A stretch of DNA of 64,000 nt, taken from Nocardioides sp. (GTDB lineage Bacteria; Actinomycetota; Actinomycetes; Propionibacteriales; Nocardioidaceae). Below, piece by piece: positions 21,089 through 28,859 of this stretch (position 1 is its first letter; each line of letters begins with the position of its first letter). Below the pieces are notes generated by a model. That model ran no database searches and was not told where the DNA came from. It saw only the letters and a list, made by a program, of their open reading frames with translations. The stretch is taken from NCBI RefSeq assembly GCF_029937575.1, contig NZ_JAPYPS010000006.1:1-64000 (forward strand), given 5' to 3'. The position numbers and the translations under genes are program-made.

Positions 21089-21997
21089 GTGGGGTTGAAC
21101 GTGGGTCGTCACCGAGCCGGGCTGGCCGTGGCGGCAACGCTGCTGCTCGTCCAGGGCTGCTCCGGCTCGGACGCGGATCCTGCTGCGGAGGCGGGTCCGG
21201 CTGCCGCAGGGGCGGCATCGTCCCCAGGCTCCGAGGCGGCGCCCCCGGGCACGGGTGCGCCATCGCAGAGCGGGGTGAGGAGTGACGGTCCGAGAGGCGC
21301 GACGTCGTCGCCCGGTTCCGGGGAAGGATCGACCGATCCTGGCCGTACCGCCCCACCGGGGACGCCCGACGAGGTGGATCCTCCGGGGGAGGGGCAGGTC
21401 GGAGCCGAGACCGTGAGCGGGACGGTCGTCTCGGCGACCGAGGGACGTGCGACGGTCCAGGCGAACCGCTCGGAGGTGGTGGTCGTCTGGGGTCCCGCCG
21501 TGGAGATCGTCCGACTCGGCTCACTGGACCGGAAGAAGATCAAGGTCGGTGCCTGCGTGCTGGCGCTGCCCCAGCGCGGCGACGGCGTGCAGGGCCAGGA
21601 CTTCTCGGCCGGGCTGGTGCGGGTGCTGGCGAGCTCAGGACGGTGTCAGGGAGCCCAGGGCGGTGCTGACGGCCAGGACGGTCGCGACCCCGGTGGGTCG
21701 GTCACGATGGATGGTCCGGGAGTCGTCGGTGCCGTCACCGAGGTCTCCGGCACGACGTTGGTGGTGCGCCCGTCGTCGGGGCCGTCGGAGAGTCTGGTCA
21801 CCGTCACCACGACGAGCCAGACCCGCTACACCAGCGCTGCCACGCAGGATGCCGCCCCGGCCGGCACCACGATCGAGGCGGGGGACTGCCTGACGGCGTA
21901 CGGCGCCGCGAGCCCCTCGGGCGAGGGAGTCCGCGCGACCCGACTGCGAGTGAGCGACCCGGGCCCGGGACGTTGTCCCGAGGTGTCGGTGTCCTGA
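21089..21997 (+). CDS. Hypothetical lipoprotein (DUF5666-like domains)
   Basis: About 302 aa from GTG 21089, selected because GGAGG (21076-21080) lies eight bases upstream; the ORF is open to 20999. It has a lipoprotein signal with lipobox LLVQGC and a low-complexity Ala/Gly/Ser/Pro linker (about 80 residues). Two related beta-rich modules follow (VSGTVVSATEGRATVQ; VGAVTEVSGTTLVV), each ending in a KVGACVLAL or EAGDCLTAY segment. The modules recall DUF5666 domains of exported proteins. Function unknown. The stop lies in one arm of a hairpin shared with the convergent fusion gene. Confidence 0.65.
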   Translation: MGLNVGRHRAGLAVAATLLLVQGCSGSDADPAAEAGPAAAGAASSPGSEAAPPGTGAPSQSGVRSDGPRGATSSPGSGEGSTDPGRTAPPGTPDEVDPPGEGQVGAETVSGTVVSATEGRATVQANRSEVVVVWGPAVEIVRLGSLDRKKIKVGACVLALPQRGDGVQGQDFSAGLVRVLASSGRCQGAQGGADGQDGRDPGGSVTMDGPGVVGAVTEVSGTTLVVRPSSGPSESLVTVTTTSQTRYTSAATQDAAPAGTTIEAGDCLTAYGAASPSGEGVRATRLRVSDPGPGRCPEVSVS

Positions 21998-22023
21998 GCC
22001 GGGCACCGTACGGCTCAGGACAC
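21989..22023. terminator. Bidirectional hairpin containing both convergent stop codons
   Basis: Perfect 12-base arms GTGTCCTGAGCC (21989-22000) and GGCTCAGGACAC (22012-22023) with an 11-nt loop. The TGA of the lipoprotein gene (21995-21997) lies in the left arm and the stop of the fusion gene (complement of 22015-22017) in the right, so both proteins end in the same V-S-stop codons. No U-tract. Confidence 0.65.
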
Positions 22024-25000
22024 GGCCGGCTCCGGCTGCGGGGGAACGACGAAGGCGTTGTTGACCGCGTCCGACCCGTGCTCGGCCAGCTCGGGGAACC
22101 GGATGCCGGGCAGGAGAGCGACGTCGAAGATCTCCTCGACCAGGTCCTCGAAACGGATGAAGCCCACCGTGGCGCCGGTCTCGACGTTGACGACCCAGAT
22201 GCCGCACTGACGGTCCTCGAGGCGAGCCGTCAGAGGGAGGCCGCCGAAGGTGTTGGCCTCGCGCACCTCGGACAGCCCGATGAAGGCAAGGGGGCCGGCG
22301 AACGCGAGCCCGCGGGTGAAACCGGGCAGCTGTGCGACGGTCTCCACGGTCCCGCTCGCGAGGTCCACCGTTGCCAGGCTTCCCTCGCCCGACTCGAGCA
22401 CCCAGAGGCGGCCGTTGTGCCATCGCGGTGAGTGCGGCATGGAGAGGCCGGTGACGGCGATCTCGTTGGAGTCCACGTCGATGATGACCCCGCCGTGCGC
22501 CTTGTCAGCACGCCAGCCGCCGGCGGTGTCCGTCGTGCCCAGTGCGGTGACATGGGTGATCCTGTCGTCGCGCACCGCAAGCCCGTTGAGGTGGCAGCGG
22601 TCCTCCGGTGCCAGCGCGCTGATGAAGGACGGACGCCACCGGGGGACGAAGCTGTGCTCCCCGTCGAGAGTTGCCAGGCACGAGAATCGGGTGGCCACCA
22701 CCCAGAGCTCGTCGCCGGCCCAGGCCACGTCGTGGATCCTGATGTCGCCGGTGTAGGCCGTGGAGCGTGGCACGAAGCAGGCGTCGTGGCGTCCGGGCGG
22801 CGAGAGCCGCTCGGTGAGCTGGGGGAGGTTCTGGTAGTTCATCACCTGGGTACGCGTGCCCACCGCGAGGCGACCCTTGCGGTAGGCGATTCCCATGGGA
22901 CTCTCGAGCGGACGGAAGTGCGTGTTGAGCTTGCCGTCCAGCGCCCGCACGGCCACGAGCTTGCCGGTCTGGTAGGTCGAGGCCAGGAGGCTCGTGCCGA
23001 GGGAGTCGAGGAGCTCGGGCATGTTGGCCGTGTTGACGCTGCGGTACGGCGACGTCGGTGCCGGTGGAGCATCGTCCAGGCGGGGGCGCAGGGTGATCGG
23101 CGAGGTCAGCGCCGCGCGGCCGCGGCGCGCCGCGTCTGCGGTGGCGGGGAGCACCCGCTCCAGCAGGTCGGCGTGCTGGCGCCACTTGTCCGGCGCCGGC
23201 GGCGTCAGGGTGTAGCGCGAGAGGGGCAGCTGGTCGTCGAGCTGTCGGTCCCACGCGATGTCGAGGAACTGGCACAGGCGCTCGGTCTCGGCCTGCGGGT
23301 CGGCCAGGAACTGGTGATAACCCACCACCGCCCACTGCGTCTGTGGCAGGTGCTCCAGGTCCGTCAGCAGGATCTCGGAGGCCATCCGCCACTGCTCGGC
23401 GACCACCTCGGGCAGCTGGGCCCCGGCGAGCTTGCGCCACTCGGGGACGAGCAACAGCGACCACGGGGGGCCCTGCCACTCGGGCAGGTCGGGATAGGTC
23501 ACGAAGCGCCGCGACTCCCAGGCAGCGATCATGCTGCTGAGACTCTCGGCCGGGTCGCGCTGCACGAACACGAAGCGAGCGTCGGGATAGGCGGCATGCA
23601 GGAACGGCACCCGCAGGGAGTTCTTGGGGGTCTTCTCGAGCAGGCGCAGGCCGGTCGCGCCGGGCTCCGGGGGTTGTCCGTTCCGGTCGCGGAGGCCGCG
23701 CAGGAAGTTGGCCTCGAGCTGCGAGATCACCTGTGGCTTGGCGTCCTGGAGCCCCAACCGGTTGCTGTCCCATCCTCGGGAGGCAGGGTGCAGGGCCTCG
23801 ACGCTCTCGATGGCGGCGTGGCTCTCGTCGCCGATCGTCCACACCGAGGGGGACAGGGCCAGGGTCTCGAAGAGCAGCGTGGTGCCGGATCGAGGTGGTG
23901 CCACGATGAAGATGGGCCGGTCGAAGGGCCGCCGGCGACCTCGACGGGAACGAGCAGCACCGTCCATCGGGCGGCGTGCAGCCGGGGTCCCCGGCTGTTG
24001 GCCTGCCTGTTGGCCCGCGTGCGACTCCGGCTGGGGCGGCTCCGAGGCCGGCGGAGCCGCGAGTCCTCGCCCGGCGTCGCTACGCCGGGCGGTCTCGGTG
24101 CGGGGTCGGATGGCGGGCTCGATCACCACCTGTCGTGCCACGACGACCGGGTCGGTGCCGTTGTCCAGTCGCAGCTGGCCGGCGAACTGCGCGAGGTCGC
24201 GGGCGAAGCCGTCGCGAAGCGCCTCGAACTGCCCGACGGGGCCGTCGTGCTCGGCGGTCTCGGCCCACAGGGAGCGCCACTGGTGGACGAAGCGTCTGCA
24301 CGCGTCGCCGAGGCGAGATGCTGTCGGGTGCTGTGCGTCGAGCCCCTTCAGGACCAGCTCCTCCACGTGCTGCTCGACCTCCCACGGAGTCATCAGCGAG
24401 GGGAAGTTGTGCCGCTCGATAGCCAGCTCGGGCACGGACCCGGGCACGTGCTGGACCAGGCGCGGCGCGAAGCCGTCGTTGCCGATGGCTGTCTCGAACG
24501 GGCGCGCGCCCTTGCCGACGAGATCCCAGAAGTGCGCGGAGCCCACGGTGTCGGCGACGAGGTGGATGCGACGGTCGCCGGTGTTGTTGACGACGTTGTG
24601 CGGTCGCCAGGTGTCGAAGATCCACGACTGCCCGGCCGGCATGTGCAGCGACTTGTCGGCGCAGTGGAACGAGATCGACTCACTGGTGAGGATCGGCACG
24701 TGGATCCGCACCCGCTCGGCCCAGTAGTAGTTGGTGTCCACGTGCAACGTCGCCTCGGTGTTGCCGTCCAGGCGCATCAGACGCGCCCGTCCGATGACGG
24801 TCTGGAAGCTGGCCAGCACCTGCTGCAGGTACTCGAGGTGCGCGAGGTTCGGTGTGGGAGCCATGGCACCGCGCGTCGCGTCGTTGAGGGGGTCGCCGTC
24901 GACGGCGAGAAGCGGGAGCGCCCAGTTGCCGGGGTTGCCCTGGGGATGCGGTCGCCAGGCATCCTCGGGCACGGCGAGCACCTCGGTACGCAGCCGCTCG

Positions 25001-25053
25001 GCGTCGAAGTCGAGAGGGAGCCGGATGAACTCAGTGTCCAGTCGCACCGGCAC
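22015..25053 (-). CDS. Three-domain fusion: Asp/Asn beta-hydroxylase, sulfotransferase, DUF4915/TIGR03032
   Basis: A 1012-aa cytoplasmic protein with no signal or membrane helix. Residues about 1-300 form a 2-oxoglutarate/Fe(II) aspartyl/asparaginyl beta-hydroxylase-type domain (metal ligands H-x-D in ATLHVDTNYYW, about 104/106, and the PHNVVNN histidine, about 152; RRIHLVADT for 2-oxoglutarate). A Pro/Gln/Arg linker (about 318-378) follows. Residues about 378-640 form a PAPS sulfotransferase (5'-phosphosulfate loop APPRSGTTLLFE; 3'-phosphate motif FVFVQRDPAESLSSM). Residues about 668-1000 match DUF4915/TIGR03032 (VVATRFSCLATLD, CHLNGLAVRD), probably a beta-propeller. GTG 25053 is preferred; the ORF extends to ATG 25104 but through AT-rich, rare codons. 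Divergent from the beta-helix gene. The substrate is unknown; hydroxylation followed by sulfation of one target is a hypothesis. Confidence 0.8.
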   Translation of the reverse strand: MPVRLDTEFIRLPLDFDAERLRTEVLAVPEDAWRPHPQGNPGNWALPLLAVDGDPLNDATRGAMAPTPNLAHLEYLQQVLASFQTVIGRARLMRLDGNTEATLHVDTNYYWAERVRIHVPILTSESISFHCADKSLHMPAGQSWIFDTWRPHNVVNNTGDRRIHLVADTVGSAHFWDLVGKGARPFETAIGNDGFAPRLVQHVPGSVPELAIERHNFPSLMTPWEVEQHVEELVLKGLDAQHPTASRLGDACRRFVHQWRSLWAETAEHDGPVGQFEALRDGFARDLAQFAGQLRLDNGTDPVVVARQVVIEPAIRPRTETARRSDAGRGLAAPPASEPPQPESHAGQQAGQQPGTPAARRPMDGAARSRRGRRRPFDRPIFIVAPPRSGTTLLFETLALSPSVWTIGDESHAAIESVEALHPASRGWDSNRLGLQDAKPQVISQLEANFLRGLRDRNGQPPEPGATGLRLLEKTPKNSLRVPFLHAAYPDARFVFVQRDPAESLSSMIAAWESRRFVTYPDLPEWQGPPWSLLLVPEWRKLAGAQLPEVVAEQWRMASEILLTDLEHLPQTQWAVVGYHQFLADPQAETERLCQFLDIAWDRQLDDQLPLSRYTLTPPAPDKWRQHADLLERVLPATADAARRGRAALTSPITLRPRLDDAPPAPTSPYRSVNTANMPELLDSLGTSLLASTYQTGKLVAVRALDGKLNTHFRPLESPMGIAYRKGRLAVGTRTQVMNYQNLPQLTERLSPPGRHDACFVPRSTAYTGDIRIHDVAWAGDELWVVATRFSCLATLDGEHSFVPRWRPSFISALAPEDRCHLNGLAVRDDRITHVTALGTTDTAGGWRADKAHGGVIIDVDSNEIAVTGLSMPHSPRWHNGRLWVLESGEGSLATVDLASGTVETVAQLPGFTRGLAFAGPLAFIGLSEVREANTFGGLPLTARLEDRQCGIWVVNVETGATVGFIRFEDLVEEIFDVALLPGIRFPELAEHGSDAVNNAFVVPPQPEPAVS

Positions 25054-25099
25054 AGCAAAGCACCATCCGTGCCCGGCCGTGCAGGAAATGTTCATTATC

Positions 25100-25134
25100 G
25101 TCACGGCGAGTCGAACGCAACCTCGCGCCGTGAC
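25100..25134. promoter_or_regulatory. Inverted repeat in the fusion/beta-helix intergenic region
   Basis: GTCACGGCG (25100-25108) and CGCCGTGAC (25126-25134) form a perfect 9-bp dyad with a 17-nt spacer, next to a TAAAAT element (25143-25148). GTCAC/GTGAC also occurs further right in the same gap. Possible operator for one or both divergent genes. Confidence 0.45.
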
Positions 25135-25265
25135 TAGACCGGTAAAATTTCATCCTTGTCGGACCTAGGCATTCGGTGTCACGATCCGTCCGGCTCGTCG
25201 CCTGTGACGAGACCGCAGGTGCCGGACTCGTCCGAGCCTGCCATGGGTAGTCACGGAGGAATGTC

Positions 25266-27818
25266 ATGACGAGCAGGTCCATGCACCGGGCGAACGAGCG
25301 CAAGCGCGCGAAGCAGGCCAAGCGGGCGAAGGTGTCTGCCGCCACGGCCGGGTTGATGGCGATCGGCACCGGGGCACCTCTCGGAGCCATGGTCCTCTAC
25401 GCCGCGCCCGCCGAGGCGGCCGGCTTCAGCGTCACGAACACCGCCGACGCCGGGCCGGGCAGCCTGCGAGCCGCCGTCGAGCAGGCCAACGCCGCCGACG
25501 GTGCCGACGTCATCACCTTCGACGCCGTGGTGAGCGGCACGATCGCCTTGACCAGTGGCGAGATCGAGATCACCGACGACCTGACGATCGACGGCCCCGG
25601 GTCCGGGACCCTGAGCGTCGACGCCGGCGGCGACAGTCGGGTCTTCAACGTCATCAGCACCCGCGAGTGCGTGCCGGACGGTGGGTTCTACTACGGATAC
25701 CCGACCTACGACTGCACGTCCGACGGGCCGGTCGAGGCCGTGGTCATCTCCGGGCTCACGCTCGAGGACGCCGCCGCGCCGTCCACGACGTACGACTACT
25801 ACGGCTACACCTACACGATCGAGGAGAACGGCGGGGCGGTCTACGCCAACACGTTCTTCTACGGCAGCGACGGCTACTACGACGCCCAGCGCTCGGCGCT
25901 GGTGATCGACGACGTCACCATCACCGACTCACAGGCCGCTTCGGGGGCTGCGATCTACGTGCGCAACGCCACGCAGGTCACGATGACCGACTCGACGTTC
26001 CGTGACAACGACAGCTCCCGAGGTTCCGGCGGCGCGGTGCGCACGCGTTCGACCCGTGGTCCGGTCACCGTGTCGGGCTCGCAGTTCGACGGCAACTCCG
26101 CCCGATTCAACGGCGGCGGGCTGGAGACCAGCTCGACCAGCGGTGACGTCACCGTCACCGACACGACCTTCACCGACAACGTTGCCTCGAGTGGTGGCGC
26201 GCTGTCGGTGGCGCGCACGTTCGGCAACGCCCTCGTCCAGGACGCCGTCATCTCGGGCAACAGTGCATCCGACGGCAGCGGTGGCGGTCTGATGCTCTAC
26301 GGGCTCTACCTGTACAGCGGCGAGAGCAACACCGCGGAGCTGGTCGTCACCGACACGGAGATCTCGGGCAACACCGCCTACGCAGACGGCGGCGGCGTGG
26401 CGCTGAGCGGCCCGTACTCCTCGGTGCTGCGGAACTCGACCTCGTTCACCAGCACCACCATCTCCGGCAACACAGCCGTCGGGACGCCGCGCAGCTACGG
26501 CGGCGGCGTCTACATCCCGCCGGTGTCGCGGTTCGGTGACCTCGAGCAGACCTTCACCAGCACGACGATCGCGGACAACACGGCCTCACGCGGCGGCGGC
26601 ATCGTCGCTGGGGACGGGACGAAGGTCCTGCAGAACACGATCGTCGCCGACAACGCACCGAAGGACCTGACGCTCACCACCACCTACGCCGACCCGTTCG
26701 AGCTGGACTTCACCTTGATCGAGAACCCGGCGCGCGAGTCGACGGCCGAGGTGACGGTGGGCTCCAGCATCATCGGGGCCGACCCCGAGCTGGGACCGCT
26801 CACCGACAACGGCGGGGGCGTGCGCACGATGGCGCCTGCCGTGTCCAGTCCGGTCGTGGACGCGGGAAAGGCGTTCGGGCTGGCGTCCGACGCCACCGGT
26901 GGACCGCGGACCGTGGACATCGCGGCGATCCTCAACGCCGCCGGGAGCGATGCCACCGACATGGGCGACGTCGAGGTGCCGGCCAGCGCTGCTGTCCTGG
27001 TCGCCAACACGACCGCACCGTCGATCGCCGGATCTCCGGTGGTGGGGTCGACGCTGACGGCGGCGGGAGGCGTGTGGAACCCGGCCGACGTGACGCTGAC
27101 CTATCAGTGGTTGCGGGGCGGGTCACCGATCGCTGGCGCCACCGACTCGACCTACACGGTGGTTGCGGGAGACGTGGGATCCACGATCTCGGTGCGGGTC
27201 ACGGCCAGTCGCACAGGCTTCGTCGCTGCCGTCGCGGACTCCAGCCCGACTGCCGCGGTCACTCAGCCTCCGGTCTCCAACACGGCCGCGCCGACGATCT
27301 CCGGGACGCCCCGGGTGGGAGCGACCTTGGTCGCGTCCGGCGGGACCTGGAACCCGGCCGACGTCTCGCTTGCGTTCCAGTGGCTGCGTGGCGGGACACC
27401 TGTCGCCGGTGCCACGTCGACGACGTACGCGCTCACCGCAGCAGATGCCGGGTCGGGGATCTCGGTCCGGGTCACGGCCACCCGGGCGGGCTTCACTCCC
27501 CAGGAAGCGGTCTCGGTCACGACGGCGCTCGTCGCCAAGGGCACGCTGGTCGCTCCGGCTCCGACCATCAGCGGCACGCCGAAGGTGAAGAAGAAGCTCA
27601 AGGCCGTTGCCGGGGCGACGTCACCGAGCGGGGCCGGCACGTCCTACCAGTGGCTGCGCAACGGCAAGGTCATCGCCAAGGCGACCAAGTCGACGTACAA
27701 GGTCACCAAGAAGGACAAGGGCAAGAAGCTCAGCGTCCGAGTGGTCCGGACGCTGCCCGGCTACGGCGACGACACGCAGACCTCGGCGTCGGTGACCGTG
27801 CCCAAGAAGAAGAAGTAG
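25266..27818 (+). CDS. Secreted right-handed beta-helix protein with three Ig-like repeats and lysine-rich tail
   Basis: An 850-aa exported protein. GGAGGA precedes the ATG; an ATG at 25261 is followed at once by a stop. The long signal peptide has a very basic n-region (RKRAKQAKRAK) and a hydrophobic core ending at AEAAG. Residues about 55-580 are a beta-helix with many short Gly/Asn/Ser-Thr coils (ISGNSASDGSGGG, TISGNTAVG). They end in a choice-of-anchor-Q-type segment (IIGADPELGPLTDNGGG). Three tandem repeats of about 85-90 residues follow, each with WNPAD-like and YQWLRGG motifs. The third has degenerated into a lysine-rich form and the protein ends KKKK. No sortase signal; wall attachment may be electrostatic. 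Adhesin, polysaccharide lyase-like or structural role cannot be decided. Confidence 0.8.
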   Translation: MTSRSMHRANERKRAKQAKRAKVSAATAGLMAIGTGAPLGAMVLYAAPAEAAGFSVTNTADAGPGSLRAAVEQANAADGADVITFDAVVSGTIALTSGEIEITDDLTIDGPGSGTLSVDAGGDSRVFNVISTRECVPDGGFYYGYPTYDCTSDGPVEAVVISGLTLEDAAAPSTTYDYYGYTYTIEENGGAVYANTFFYGSDGYYDAQRSALVIDDVTITDSQAASGAAIYVRNATQVTMTDSTFRDNDSSRGSGGAVRTRSTRGPVTVSGSQFDGNSARFNGGGLETSSTSGDVTVTDTTFTDNVASSGGALSVARTFGNALVQDAVISGNSASDGSGGGLMLYGLYLYSGESNTAELVVTDTEISGNTAYADGGGVALSGPYSSVLRNSTSFTSTTISGNTAVGTPRSYGGGVYIPPVSRFGDLEQTFTSTTIADNTASRGGGIVAGDGTKVLQNTIVADNAPKDLTLTTTYADPFELDFTLIENPARESTAEVTVGSSIIGADPELGPLTDNGGGVRTMAPAVSSPVVDAGKAFGLASDATGGPRTVDIAAILNAAGSDATDMGDVEVPASAAVLVANTTAPSIAGSPVVGSTLTAAGGVWNPADVTLTYQWLRGGSPIAGATDSTYTVVAGDVGSTISVRVTASRTGFVAAVADSSPTAAVTQPPVSNTAAPTISGTPRVGATLVASGGTWNPADVSLAFQWLRGGTPVAGATSTTYALTAADAGSGISVRVTATRAGFTPQEAVSVTTALVAKGTLVAPAPTISGTPKVKKKLKAVAGATSPSGAGTSYQWLRNGKVIAKATKSTYKVTKKDKGKKLSVRVVRTLPGYGDDTQTSASVTVPKKKK
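27008..27800 (+). repeat. Three tandem Ig-like coding repeats
   Basis: Three units of about 255-270 bp within the beta-helix gene (roughly 27008-27265, 27280-27530, 27553-27800). Units 1 and 2 share near-identical stretches encoding WNPADV, QWLRGG and ISVRVTA; unit 3 has diverged and is enriched in lysine codons. Confidence 0.7.
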
Positions 27819-27849
27819 CCGACAGGAGGGCGCTCTCGGGGCGCCGCAC

Positions 27850-27855
27850 TATCCT
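27850..27855 (+). promoter_or_regulatory. Putative -10 box (TATCCT) of degV
   Basis: TATCCT ends exactly six bases before ATG 27862; leaderless transcription is inferred. Confidence 0.45.
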
Positions 27856-27861
27856 GCGTCC

Positions 27862-28728
27862 ATGCCAGGCTCTCGTTCGATCGCCGTCGTCACCGACTCG
27901 ACCGCGAGCCTGCCGGAGGGACTCGCAGCCGAGCGCGGAATCGTCGTGCTGCCGCTGCAGGTCGTCATCGGGGCGGACTCGTTCGACGAGAGCTCGCCGG
28001 AGGCGACCCCGGAGCGAGTAGCCGAGGCGCTGCGCGACTACCGCCCGGTCAGCACGTCGCGTCCGTCGCCGGCGGCGTTCGCCGAGCTCTACGACCGGCT
28101 GGCACGCAGCGGCTCGAAGCAGATCCTCTCGATCCACCTGTCGGGGGACATGAGCGGGACGTTCGAGTCGGCGCAGCTCGCGGCGCGTGACGTCGGGGTG
28201 CGCGTGGTCTGCATCGACTCCCGCCAGGTGGGCGTGGCCACGGGGTACGCCGCGCTGGCAGCCGCCGACGCGGTCGGACGCGGTGCCTCGGTCGAGGACG
28301 CCGCCGAGGCCGCCCGGCTGCGCGCGGACGCGTCGTCGTCGTACTTCTACGTCGACACGCTGGAGTACCTGCGCCGCGGAGGTCGGATCGGGGCCGCCGC
28401 AGCGCTGCTCGGCGGCGCGCTCGCGGTCAAGCCGATCCTCACGATCGAGGAGGGCGTGGTGTCGTCGCTGGAGAAGGTCCGTACGTCGGGTCGCGCACTG
28501 GCCCGCCTGGCCGAGCTGGCCGTCGCGGCCGCGGGCGAGCAACAGGTCGATGTCTGTGTGGCGCACCTCGCCAACCCCGACCGCGCCGCGACCCTCGCCG
28601 AGGACCTGGCGACCCGCCTCTCCGACCAGCTGGGTGGGCGCGAGGTGTGGTGCGCCGAGGTCGGCGCCGTGCTCGGCGCCCACGTCGGACCGGGCACCAT
28701 CGCGGTCTGCGTCTCCCCGCTGGTCTGA
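27862..28728 (+). CDS. DegV-family fatty-acid-binding protein
   Basis: A 288-aa cytoplasmic protein of the DegV/FakB fold that binds one fatty acid between two domains. Family motifs are VVTDSTASLP at the N-terminus, the STSRPSPAAF loop, LSIHLSGDMSGTFESA, and YVDTLEYLRRGGRIG followed by the LAVKPIL segment. In Firmicutes the FakB homologues present fatty acid to the kinase FakA; a FakA gene is not in this window, so the partner is unknown. The gene sits between the beta-helix gene and comEA and has its own -10 box. Confidence 0.92.
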   Translation: MPGSRSIAVVTDSTASLPEGLAAERGIVVLPLQVVIGADSFDESSPEATPERVAEALRDYRPVSTSRPSPAAFAELYDRLARSGSKQILSIHLSGDMSGTFESAQLAARDVGVRVVCIDSRQVGVATGYAALAAADAVGRGASVEDAAEAARLRADASSSYFYVDTLEYLRRGGRIGAAAALLGGALAVKPILTIEEGVVSSLEKVRTSGRALARLAELAVAAAGEQQVDVCVAHLANPDRAATLAEDLATRLSDQLGGREVWCAEVGAVLGAHVGPGTIAVCVSPLV

Positions 28729-28771
28729 TCGCGCGACCGCGAGCACGGACCACCCGACGGCTGCCCACGAG

Positions 28772-28807
28772 TCGTCCACAAGGTCCTCTCCTCGGCTCTT
28801 GTCCACA
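28772..28807 (+). promoter_or_regulatory. Pair of DnaA-box-like sites upstream of comEA
   Basis: TTGTCCACA (28799-28807) equals the actinobacterial DnaA-box consensus, and TCGTCCACA (28772-28780) differs by one base. Both lie in the same orientation in the 131-bp degV-comEA gap. Binding is not shown by sequence alone. Confidence 0.4.
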
Positions 28808-28846
28808 GGCGGATCGCGGGCGCTCGGACGAGGGACCTCGCGAACC

Positions 28847-28852
28847 TAACGT
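28847..28852 (+). promoter_or_regulatory. Putative -10 box (TAACGT) of comEA
   Basis: TAACGT ends seven bases before ATG 28860, compatible with a leaderless comEA-comEC mRNA. Confidence 0.4.
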
Positions 28853-28859
28853 CGCCGGC

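Noticed and set aside
22432..25137. Plus-strand ORF of 901 codons over the fusion gene
   Set aside because: Antisense shadow; no family motif, while the minus strand encodes three recognisable domains.
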